A DNA stretch of 64,000 nucleotides, taken from Symbiodinium natans. Its lineage: Eukaryota > Sar > Dinophyceae > Suessiales > Symbiodiniaceae. Shown here one piece after another: positions 14,216-22,768 of the stretch (position 1 is its first letter; each line of letters begins with the position of its first letter). The notes below the pieces were generated by a model, which was given only the letters and a program-made list of their open reading frames with translations, had not been told where the DNA came from and did not search any database. The stretch lies in assembly GCA_905221605.1 (NCBI GenBank), contig CAJNDS010002339.1, positions 60,001 through 124,000 of the forward strand. The letters run 5' to 3'. The position numbers and the translations under genes are program-made.

Positions 14216-15718
14216 CAACTCGTGGACATCACCTTCCGCTGCACACTGAGGGCGTGGAAATCGCTACAACGCCGTCAGAAGAGGCCTGTAACACGCCTTG
14301 AAAACCCGAACGGCACAGTGCCGGACACTGCAAATGATAATTGTAGGAAAGGGTGTCCTACGTCAAATGCTAAGGCGAGCCATGGCCTACACCGAGCTGC
14401 GCCCATGACATGCTTGGGCTGCTTGGGTGGTGCGGTTGACCGAAAGACTCCAAAGTCGTTCATCACAAATGTAGGATTTAATGATCAACGCTACCTCGCT
14501 GGAGCGGCATCGGCTTCTAATCAAAAGCCTTGGGGCTGGAAAGTCTGGACGTCACTGTGGTCGCACAGCCTGGCCTTCTAGCTGCTGCACTCATGTTTTG
14601 GAGTTCCATGAAGGGCGGTTGAGCTGCAGGAAGTGCCGCAAGCGAGGTCCCCTGAATCTCTGCCGGCGCTGGCAGTCTCTTCGTACGTAGGGTAGTTGCT
14701 GCTAACGGCTTAGCTGTGTTTGTTCGGAAAAAACTGCACGAATTGCACGAGTGGTGCCTTGCGCAAGGCTTTTCCACTGCAACAGGTGGCCTGCTCGCAG
14801 CAGCATGATTTGTCGCCGCGGGACCCAAGACTTGCAACTGGGAGGAAGGAATTCATCCTTTTGTCGGAAACCTATCTGGAAGCATGTGCCCGCTGCCTTA
14901 CGCATGCGTGATGTGACGAATGTGACGCACCTAACAGACTCGTGGCTGTAGAGCGGAGTACCATTGAAGTCTCGTACTCTGGCGCTAAGGCCGCTGAATC
15001 GGCTAAGCCCAGCATGCCCAGCCAATCCCAGTGCATCCCGATGCACACGCCATGCCCAGGATGTGGAAACCCTCCAGAGCCAGCTTAGTTTTCACGAAGC
15101 CTTGCACTAAACGGACATGGGCCACCTCAGCACTCACCCGGCTCACCCAAGCTGCACAAGATGGACAAACATGGACAGGCACACTAAACACACTTTGCAT
15201 GGCACTCGAGTACCGAGATCCATACAATCGACCGCTCGATGGGCTTCACAACCTTCGCCATGCTCTCATATTGACTCATGAACGTCAGAACCTACAAGAA
15301 ACCAAGGACTCGCCTCTCTGTCCGTTGCCATAACTGGGCAAGGCTCACGCGACGAGCAACAACTGCTTGAATTTGAGCAGCAAACCATCGGGCAGTCTAG
15401 AGCCGACTAGAATGCTGGAGACCACCATGCATCAGTCCTTGATCATCGGTAAGTTGATCTATCTATAACCTTGTCTTCGACGCCTTTAAATCGAGGTGGT
15501 GAGTACAATGAAGGAAAACTTAGCGGACTTAGCGGACGCAGCCGAAAATGTATCCACGTATCACCGGTATGTTCTAACAAAGGTGAAACCTAGCACGGGA
15601 TACTGAAAGGGAGCTATGGAAAAACGAGCACACGAAAAATCAATGCTGGAAAAACGCCCTCGTCGATTTTTAAGGCGATACTCTCATGGCAATCGCGGGA
15701 GGAAGAGACTGACGATAG

Positions 15719-16210
15719 ATAAGACCATGGAAATCACCGGAAGGGAGGAGTTTACAGCAAAGCTGCCAATATATCCGATATGAACAAGGTCTTCCAGGAG
15801 TTAACATACCATCTAGAATACATGATCGGTTTTTGAATCTCATTAAAAGGCACGATCCCCAGAAATCTATGTACAACATGAAGCCTTTTCATGCCATGGT
15901 CAAAAACAGCCACACCTACACCTTCAACGAAGAAATAGAAACTTTGGGGCAGACAGGAGGGAAAAGCGAGATTAAACTAGTGAAAGCCACCACCGATTAC
16001 CACCTGAACGTACAAGAAGAACCACCCGAATACGATACGCCGACGACTTGCTTAAACACGTGGAGCCACGGAAAGCGAAAGGCGAAAAAACCGAAACCGA
16101 AACAGTACCGAATACTAATGATTCCCGAAAGCAACAACTTCACCGAAATCCTAGGCCGACCCTGCGACATGCCTCCCCAAAGTAAATACCGCTCGCGACA
16201 CGGTATGTGA
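15719..16210 (+). CDS. orphan AT-richer open frame, unknown product
   Basis: A 164-codon open frame with no ATG at its upstream end. The first in-frame ATGs are internal, near 15870. The predicted protein is Lys/Asn/Pro-rich, with a basic patch GKRKAKKPKPKQ near its C terminus, and has no family I recognise. The surrounding segment (about 15480-16215) is clearly richer in A and T than the DNA on either side, which may mean a separate origin such as an inserted fragment. The frame stops about 70 bp before the YR retroelement begins. It could be a truncated exon, a fragment of an inserted replicon, or chance. Confidence 0.25.
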   Translation: MRPWKSPEGRSLQQSCQYIRYEQGLPGVNIPSRIHDRFLNLIKRHDPQKSMYNMKPFHAMVKNSHTYTFNEEIETLGQTGGKSEIKLVKATTDYHLNVQEEPPEYDTPTTCLNTWSHGKRKAKKPKPKQYRILMIPESNNFTEILGRPCDMPPQSKYRSRHGM

Positions 16211-16279
16211 AAAAAGGCCAGTACGGCTACACCATGAGACCGCACCGCTGGCATGCCCCGATGCAAACGTTCGATTCAC

Positions 16280-16438
16280 TTGTTCAGGCGTTTGGGCCAA
16301 AGGGGGGGAAGGGGAGTGAGAGGAGCCTAAACCACAACTAAACCCTCAGCGCAAGAGCGCACCTTTTGCATGGTTGGTGTAGATCCGACCCCACCACCAG
16401 TTGGTGATAGGATGCAGCGCCGAACGGACATATGCCCC
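16280..16438 (-). repeat. B2 split direct repeat (right terminus of YR element)
   Basis: A 159-bp block nearly identical to 17047-17205. Its outer edge at 16280 is the right end of the element in its own orientation. A G-run follows the start (AAAGGGGGGGAAGGGG). Confidence 0.85.
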
Positions 16439-16488
16439 GGCATCAAATCACAGCGAGTGAGACACATGGGTGAATTCGTCATGTACAA

Positions 16489-16765
16489 GATGCCTGACCG
16501 GACGTACCGGACTACTGGGCAGAGCGAAGCACTCAAGGCGCGGCATATGAAGACAGCGACATTCCACAAAGTGCCTCACCGGACAGACCGGACTACTAGG
16601 CAAACATGGCTTGGAGCAGCAGAAATTTTGGCCTAACTGGACGAACCAGACTACTGGGCCGATAAGAAGCATGGTGCCTCACCGGACATACCGGACTACT
16701 AGGCAAAGAAGTTGTACAGCCAGCGGACAAAGGCCTAACCGGACGAACCGGACTACTGGGCCACA
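16489..16765. repeat. tandem ACCGGAC...ACTACT motif array between A2 and B2
   Basis: At least five degenerate copies of CCGGAC-N3-ACCGGACTACT-N-GGC, near 16497, 16578, 16637, 16681 and 16740, spaced 45-80 bp apart. Each copy holds the direct pair ACCGGAC/ACCGGAC. The array fills most of the spacer between the A2 and B2 repeats. Its place beside the recombination junction suggests subterminal protein binding sites or a promoter region, but that is inference. Confidence 0.6.
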
Positions 16766-16830
16766 CGATCCTTTAGCAAGCGTCGGCAGCCCAAGTGGGC
16801 GCGGTGCAGAAAAGGGACAGGGAGGGCGGG

Positions 16831-17046
16831 TACCAAAACAATCGGCCTTCAAGCCATGCCACGGCGGGTGGCGATCATCTGAAGGCCCACGGCCCAACAG
16901 AAAAGGATCTCAAAGCATGTTCCCCAAATAGTGCAAGCGGTCCAAAACGCATTTTCTCAAGTTTTGTTTTTCCCCCAAAGAACTAAGCCCCACCCACCCG
17001 CCCAGGCCAAACTTCAAGAACAAACGATTTGGGAAACCCAAAAGGT
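16831..17046 (-). repeat. A2 split direct repeat (internal)
   Basis: A 216-bp block beginning TACCAAAACAATCGG that matches 24908-25125 with a few differences, including AGGCCAAAC versus AGGCCAAAAAC. It abuts B1 with no gap. Confidence 0.85.
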
Positions 17047-17205
17047 TTGTTCAGGCGTTTGGGCCAAAGGGGGGGAAGGGGAGTGAGAGGAGCCTAAACC
17101 ACAACTAAACCCTCAGCGCAAGAGCGCACCTTTTGCATGGTTGGTGTAGATCCGACCCCACCACCAGTTGGTGATAGGATGCAGCGCCGAACGGACATAT
17201 GCCCC
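17047..17205 (-). repeat. B1 split direct repeat (internal)
   Basis: A 159-bp block matching 16280-16438. It ends 21 bp after the stop codon of the RT ORF in the element's orientation, and joins A2 at 17046/17047, reproducing the circle junction. Confidence 0.85.
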
Positions 17206-17226
17206 ACCGAAGGCGTTTGGCGCGCA

Positions 17227-20200
17227 TCACCACGGAGTTTTCTCGGCCAGCTTCTGTTTCTTCGAAGCCTTCTCCCGAATTGGGTTCCGTTCTTTCAAGG
17301 CCACCTTCGATGCTTCGTACTCATCGTAGCAAGCCATCAATTCCTCAAACAAATCCAGCTTCAGATCGGAAAAGGAAACCAGCCTCCTCAACGACATGTC
17401 GAATTTTGAGAAGTCACCATTTGTCAAATCGTCGGCCTCCGTGTTCTCTTCCCGTGGCCTCCACTGCAGCTTCACACGCAGATTGGAATGAAGGAGTGTC
17501 TCAGACATTTGCATCAGCAGCCCCATGAGCGGCCACTTCGTAGATGACCCTTTTGCTTCGGCCTGAGGGTTCGACCGATTGTCTGTTCCACCATAGATCG
17601 TTGCCAACATGACATTGCGACATCCAGCAGCCTGAAGGTGACCAAATGCAAACAAGGCCAGATAGGAAGCCAGCAACTCCGCGCTGGCTGACGCCCATTC
17701 ACTTGCTCCATCCTCCTTAAACAACCAAGGCGCCATTGTCGGTGTGACTTCAACAGAAAACCAATCTGCTTTGCCCGGCACGTTCCCTTTGGCAAGGGAC
17801 CAACCACCCAACACGACACGTCCACGCTCACACTTCGCATCCGTTCGAAAAGACTGGGTCACAAAGGGGGCCTGCCGCAAAGCGGGTACCAAGTGGTGTG
17901 TCAGCAAAAGATTCTTCCGGATGTAGATGAGCGAGAGATAAACCATCGTGGGAACGCGTGCGGTTGTCCCCCTTGCCAGTACGGCACACCAGGAATGCAG
18001 CGGAGCCAAGAAAGGTTTTAGCCACAATAGCAGTCTACCAACAAAAGTCATCCTGCCAGTGAACTCTACCATGGCACGACCCACTACCATCCAACTCGCA
18101 GCCTCAAGATCGTTGATCCAGCCCACTATCCACTTTGTGCGTTTGGATGAGAGCCCTGCAGACCACTGATCATATGCGATATGATATCCCACGAAATCAA
18201 CCTTGATCCCACCTTTGAATTTGTGGTAGGCAAATGGCGTGCCGATTGCCTCGTACGCCGCCAGAGCCATCCAAAGCACAAGGAATTTTGTGTCTCCAGC
18301 GGTCACGAGGTGTAAATCATCCACGTAGACCACCTCCATATGCCAGAGCGTGGTCAAGATGCGTAGCACCCACCTCCCAATGCATCCGAACAGCCGGCTC
18401 CACCAGTAGGCGGCGGAGCTGATGCCAAATGTGCCGACAGTATTGAGCCATACGGTACGCGATGTCGAACTGGAACGGCATCCCATTTTAGGCCAATCCT
18501 TTCGCCTGACCTTCACCTGGCGATGAGCTTGGGATATGTCGGCAGAGATGGCAAACACTGCTTCGCCCGAGTCGCGCGCAAGGGAAACCATCTCTAACAC
18601 CTCATCAGGTCCTGGTGTCTCCAACTTATCCAAGATGCGTATACGATTGTTCAAGTTGACGCCGTGAGTTCCGTCGTGCAGCGGCCTGATGTCACCATTG
18701 GGTTTCTCCACTGCACCCATGGCGGCCACCAAAAGCCGCCCTGGACCATACTCCTGAGCCACTGCTCCCTCCGTGGTCGGCAGCATGCGGCCCTTCTGCT
18801 CATCAGCCCGAAAATGCTCCTCAAGTTGCTCAGAGGACAATTCTGCTGACGTGTAGTTGTCCATGATCGCTTGAAAAGGTGATGCATCCAGTTTTCGGAA
18901 CTTTTCACGACGGGCAAAAACCTGCGGTGTACGGGGCAGTGGCTCCTCGTCACCCAATGGCACGCCTTCTGCAAAGCACTCCGTTCCTTGAATCAGAATC
19001 TCCCAGTCAGGGTCTCCCAAGATCCGCAGAGATTGCGCTAGCATGTACAACAAGAACGGCTGGCGGTCAGGAACCCGAAGCGCCAGGGCCGGATCGGGCA
19101 ATGTTCCCGCCAGCTCACCACGTAGTCTGTCCAGGGCGGATTGTGTGAAGGGACTCGATTCCAACCTTCCGGCAGCCAAGAGGAATGCAGACTTCCGAAT
19201 GTCAGGGAGCTCAGCCAAAACGAAGTTACGCAAGATCCTTTGCATCCGTTCAGCATGCAAGCTCTCCTCCCATGAATTCAGTTGTCCCCTTTGGCCCGGG
19301 GGCCAACGGCCCGGGGAGCATAGTCCGAAGCCATCAACGAAGACTCGCTTGCCTGTATCATGACGACAGACCAAAGGTTGTCCAAATGCCCGGCTTGTAC
19401 GCGGATCAAAAGGAAGTTCAGTGTCTGCAGTCTCTTCCGGAAGCTCATCCCCCGAATCCACCATGATCACTTCCTGACTGGCTTTTGTCGAGGGGTTCGC
19501 CTCGGCTGCCCCAGACGCCTTTTGTACCATGACCGATGCAGGAGCGTGTTCCCCCATGCGTGCGCGGTCTGCATCGGGCAAGACGAAGCCCAGCGCGGCC
19601 AGCAAGGCAACTTGCTCAGGTGAAAGAAGGAGTAGGTGGCGAACCATGAACCCCACGAGGACGATGCGGCAGCCGCGCCAGGGTTCCGTGGCATGAAGAT
19701 ATTTGTGGGCGTCCAGCAAACAGGGTCCAGCCGCCACGTCCAACAAGCGACCAGGTCGGGCCTGGCCGGCCACTGTGCGATAGACATCGCCCTCGGAATC
19801 TTCCCGCCAAACTTGCCCAGCAGTAAACTTGGAAAGTGACATAAGCAAATTGGGAAAGGGAGCATTGTGCACGTCCTTGTGAGGTGCCGTCAGTGTATTA
19901 GTGAAAACAACCAACGTAGAAAAGCAGTGTCCTGGAAAGGCGCCTCGAAGGGCTGCGGTCAGAACCTTGATGGAACATGGGGAAGAATGGCATGAAGATC
20001 GCAGTCCCACGAAACCGCCCCTGGCATAGGCCCCGGCGAAGAAAGCGCCTTCACCTTGATGCCCAGCAGCCTTGTGAGTAGCTTCCCGGGGCAGGAGTTC
20101 AGCAAGAGGCTGCAAGTCATCGGGTGCGAGGGCATCCATCCGATGAAGGAGAGACTGGGCCAATGTTTCAGCATCGGCCGGTGCTTCAGGAAGATCGGTC

Positions 20201-20979
20201 TGTTTTTGTGAAGAGGTTATGCAATCAACAAGATGCGAACAAAGTAGAGGTGGGTAACATTCAGAACCAGCGGTGCGCCACGTGCCTGAGGAAACGTCCC
20301 AACCCATCATTGATTCATGCCAATCGTGGTTGCACCAAGTCAAAGGACCAGTGTAGCGCCCATCAGCATCAAAGGTGGGCCAGCCATTGGACCACTGTTC
20401 CGCCAGTGGAAGATTGGACAAGAAGCGAGTTGGTTTGGGATGCAAGGCGCCAAAGGCGCATTGGTGAACCGCCCAAGTAAAACCTTCGAGTGATCGGATT
20501 TCAGCAAGTTGCCAAATACTTGCCGGGACATCCCCAGTCTCGGTGACACCCAAGTCCTCGGGATGTTCCCAGATGTAAAATCTGTTCGCTGCACATTGAT
20601 ATCCGATCGCCTCCAAACATTGTTTGACAAAGTAGTTGGCAAGCTTGACCAGAGCTGCATTCGATTCGGAAAGCCAAGGAAAACCCCATGGATGCATGCA
20701 GTTGCGAAGAGGAACTGGTCCTGATCCGTTCCCGACAGATCGGTGTCGGGCACGAGAGTACGTGCCGCAAGGCGGGCTGCAGATCAAGATGTCCCATTGT
20801 CCCGCACGGAGCTCCGAGAAGATATTCTCCCAGGGTGAGGACTGAGATAAATCATCATTAGGCGAACGCTTCACGTCAACCTCGCGTAGGATTAATTCAA
20901 AGGCATGCGCATCACACCAGCGTTCAAGGAAGTACCTCAAATCGCCATCGCGTGGAAGACCAGCGAACAAGTACAGCAC
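17227..20979 (-). CDS. pol: methyltransferase-like, 2OG-Fe(II)-oxygenase-like, reverse transcriptase, RNase H
   Basis: A 1250-residue frame. Residues ~1-240 resemble a cytosine-C5 methyltransferase fold: LYLFAG start, PPC-containing motif SPPCGTYSRAR (68-78) and WEHPEDLG (~137-144). Residues ~300-460 show the H-x-D...H...R pattern of 2OG-Fe(II) oxygenases: H367, D369, H429 and R438. The RT follows with ISADISQAHRQV (~811) and YVDD (885-888), then a DIRS-type RNase H with D1047, E1101, D1134 and the NTEADDLTN motif near 1180. The frame begins with GTG and has no early ATG. It lies in the same frame as the upstream gag ORF, separated only by a TGA, so it is probably made by readthrough. The RT copies the element; whether the two extra domains are catalytic is unknown. 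RT/RNase H identity is sure; MTase-like is likely; oxygenase-like is moderate. Confidence 0.85.
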   Translation of the reverse strand: MLYLFAGLPRDGDLRYFLERWCDAHAFELILREVDVKRSPNDDLSQSSPWENIFSELRAGQWDILICSPPCGTYSRARHRSVGNGSGPVPLRNCMHPWGFPWLSESNAALVKLANYFVKQCLEAIGYQCAANRFYIWEHPEDLGVTETGDVPASIWQLAEIRSLEGFTWAVHQCAFGALHPKPTRFLSNLPLAEQWSNGWPTFDADGRYTGPLTWCNHDWHESMMGWDVSSGTWRTAGSECYPPLLCSHLVDCITSSQKQTDLPEAPADAETLAQSLLHRMDALAPDDLQPLAELLPREATHKAAGHQGEGAFFAGAYARGGFVGLRSSCHSSPCSIKVLTAALRGAFPGHCFSTLVVFTNTLTAPHKDVHNAPFPNLLMSLSKFTAGQVWREDSEGDVYRTVAGQARPGRLLDVAAGPCLLDAHKYLHATEPWRGCRIVLVGFMVRHLLLLSPEQVALLAALGFVLPDADRARMGEHAPASVMVQKASGAAEANPSTKASQEVIMVDSGDELPEETADTELPFDPRTSRAFGQPLVCRHDTGKRVFVDGFGLCSPGRWPPGQRGQLNSWEESLHAERMQRILRNFVLAELPDIRKSAFLLAAGRLESSPFTQSALDRLRGELAGTLPDPALALRVPDRQPFLLYMLAQSLRILGDPDWEILIQGTECFAEGVPLGDEEPLPRTPQVFARREKFRKLDASPFQAIMDNYTSAELSSEQLEEHFRADEQKGRMLPTTEGAVAQEYGPGRLLVAAMGAVEKPNGDIRPLHDGTHGVNLNNRIRILDKLETPGPDEVLEMVSLARDSGEAVFAISADISQAHRQVKVRRKDWPKMGCRSSSTSRTVWLNTVGTFGISSAAYWWSRLFGCIGRWVLRILTTLWHMEVVYVDDLHLVTAGDTKFLVLWMALAAYEAIGTPFAYHKFKGGIKVDFVGYHIAYDQWSAGLSSKRTKWIVGWINDLEAASWMVVGRAMVEFTGRMTFVGRLLLWLKPFLAPLHSWCAVLARGTTARVPTMVYLSLIYIRKNLLLTHHLVPALRQAPFVTQSFRTDAKCERGRVVLGGWSLAKGNVPGKADWFSVEVTPTMAPWLFKEDGASEWASASAELLASYLALFAFGHLQAAGCRNVMLATIYGGTDNRSNPQAEAKGSSTKWPLMGLLMQMSETLLHSNLRVKLQWRPREENTEADDLTNGDFSKFDMSLRRLVSFSDLKLDLFEELMACYDEYEASKVALKERNPIREKASKKQKLAEKTPW

Positions 20980-20994
20980 GTTGAGCTGCGGGAG

Positions 20995-20997
20995 TCA
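20995..20997 (-). promoter_or_regulatory. in-frame TGA between gag and pol, candidate stop-codon readthrough
   Basis: On the minus strand the gag frame ends ACC TGA CTC and continues open, in the same frame, into the methyltransferase-like domain within six codons. No ATG lies at the start of pol. UGA followed by C is a known leaky context, so readthrough is the simplest way to make a gag-pol protein. An inactivating point mutation in this copy is the alternative. Confidence 0.45.
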
Positions 20998-22359
20998 GGT
21001 GTCGGTCTGCTTACCCGACTTCGCGAAATGCTCTTGCCAGTGCTTCCAGGTTGGGTGATCACCGAAACAACTCCGAACTTGGCAGCAGTGAACCATGCCA
21101 CATGATCCGTCGCAACCAGAAGTTGAGTATGCAAAGCAAATGAGCCTGCCGTCCGGTGTTCGGCTGGCCAGCCCCCCCTTTCCTTTGCCCTTCCGCTCCT
21201 TTCCTTTGTCTCCTCCTCCCTTACCTTTCTTATCCTTGCCTTTCGGGGGTTTGCCACCTCCTTTCTGCCACTTCCATGGCTGCTCGCCACCAAAATCGGG
21301 ATAAGCATTTTGACGCTTCCAACCATCGCCCTTCCAGCCATCCCCCTTGGCCCGATGTCCTCCCAGAGCGATGGGTGCCGTAAAGAATTGCTCTTTCAGC
21401 TGTGGATCATCGCACACCTCCTTGAGCGTAACTCGTAGCTCTCTGGATTCTCGAACTGCACGCTTGATGGCTTCTTTGCGTAATTCGTACTCATATGTCA
21501 GCATGACGGTCCATGGCGGTCGAAGCGTCACTTGATCCTGCTTGCCGGATCCCTTGTTGCCTGTGGGGATCTGCATGCGATAGACTTTCTCCCCCAGCAG
21601 ATAGTTCGCGTAGTCCAGCCAGATCGTAGGATTCATGCCTGTGAAAAGCACCTTGTTGCGATACTTGGAAGCCAGGTAACAGAAAGCCGTCCCCTCAACA
21701 CGCAGCACTGCACGAAGCTCCTCAGTGTTCTGAGGCATAACCCCCTTAGCCCGTTGCTTGACGATCCGCACATGACCCCCAGTGTCCACTGAAGTTTGTA
21801 ACCCCATGGTCTTCACTTGCTTCCGGCTTGTAACTTCTGAAAGGCTCGACGCTGACAACTCCCCATTCTCGATCTCCTCCATCTTCGTGGAAACATAGTC
21901 GTCTGAAGGCTCAAAGCTCTCCTCCACTTTACCATATGTTGCTTCAAAAGATGCACGCATGGCTTGACGTTCTGTCTGTGTAACCGGCCTCGTGATCCCA
22001 AGAACTTTGGCCTCTGCACGCAGCTCAGATTCCTTCGAACTGTACTCCTTGCATGACTCCCATGCTGAAACCACTGATGCAACAGCCGCACGTGTCACTT
22101 GATCTGCAGGTTCCAGGGTATGATCGGTTTTTAGGGCCTCCCGCACCCCGGTCCGTGAATCCGCATATGCTGCAAACCTCTTCACATTCTTGAAATCACT
22201 CCCCAATTTGTACTGCAGAGCGAGGGGCACTCCACACTCCTGTAGGATATGAAGTAGATCAGATGTGAGGTTCTTGTCCAGGTAGTCCAGCGCATCATCG
22301 TTCGATACGCCGGCCGGCAGCGTGAGAGCAGCCGGCGGTCCGGGCGGCGGCCCCGCCAT
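20995..22359 (-). CDS. gag-like protein with CCCH-type zinc finger (YR element)
   Basis: About 454 residues from the ATG at 22359; an in-frame GTG extends it by eight codons. The N-terminal half is helical and acidic. Around residues 350-400 there is a Gly/Lys-rich basic tract, and near the C terminus a Cys/His cluster (CFAYSTSGCDGSCGMVHCC) of CCCH zinc-finger type, a common nucleic-acid-binding feature of gag proteins. It lies between the recombinase ORF and the pol ORF and ends in TGA directly before pol. Function is inferred from position, basic tract and zinc finger. No retroviral-type capsid motif can be named. Confidence 0.65.
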   Translation of the reverse strand: MAGPPPGPPAALTLPAGVSNDDALDYLDKNLTSDLLHILQECGVPLALQYKLGSDFKNVKRFAAYADSRTGVREALKTDHTLEPADQVTRAAVASVVSAWESCKEYSSKESELRAEAKVLGITRPVTQTERQAMRASFEATYGKVEESFEPSDDYVSTKMEEIENGELSASSLSEVTSRKQVKTMGLQTSVDTGGHVRIVKQRAKGVMPQNTEELRAVLRVEGTAFCYLASKYRNKVLFTGMNPTIWLDYANYLLGEKVYRMQIPTGNKGSGKQDQVTLRPPWTVMLTYEYELRKEAIKRAVRESRELRVTLKEVCDDPQLKEQFFTAPIALGGHRAKGDGWKGDGWKRQNAYPDFGGEQPWKWQKGGGKPPKGKDKKGKGGGDKGKERKGKGKGGLASRTPDGRLICFAYSTSGCDGSCGMVHCCQVRSCFGDHPTWKHWQEHFAKSGKQTDT

Positions 22360-22768
22360 TGCAACGCGATCCGATTGCACCACCTTACAGATGCATCAAT
22401 CCTGGCCAAGCGTTTAGGACGCAAATCAGGTATACTAAGAACCAAACACGAATTAGGAGAAATCAACCACCTCGCACAAATCAAGAATCTTTTACCGCTT
22501 GATCCTGAAAGGATCCGATCACGACCAACAAACTCACTAGTGCAGCACCTACCAGTTCGTGCAGATCCTACGGCCATTTCCACCATGGCCCAACCGGTGC
22601 GTCACAACCCGCACAACTGAGATTCACCTGCCACCTCCACCGTGGCTCTTGAGTGCAATTCGCGACTCTTCCGTTGAAACACGCAAGGAGTGCCTGCAAC
22701 TACCCAAGCAAAATCCCAGCACCCCTCAAGCAAACAAAGCGCAAACAACCCTCGGTTCAATCACCTTA
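22360..22768. other. 409-bp inter-ORF region inside YR element
   Basis: This lies between the recombinase stop and the gag ATG on the minus strand. No frame shows protein-like composition. It could carry an internal promoter or act as the gag leader, but I see no defining motif. Confidence 0.4.

Larger units (their letters stand above)
1..15400. other. gene-poor repeat-rich stretch, no supportable gene
   Basis: I see no gene here. Open frames are short (at most about 190 codons), occur in all six frames, lack recognisable motifs and have the Cys/Arg/Ser-rich look of chance translation of GC-rich DNA. What the stretch does hold is many short, slightly degenerate tandem repeats (listed separately), telomere-like motifs, and a ~290-bp repeat in three copies near 13.4-14.2 kb. 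Single small exons of a spliced gene could escape detection, because dinoflagellate introns often lack standard GT donors. Confidence 0.6.
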
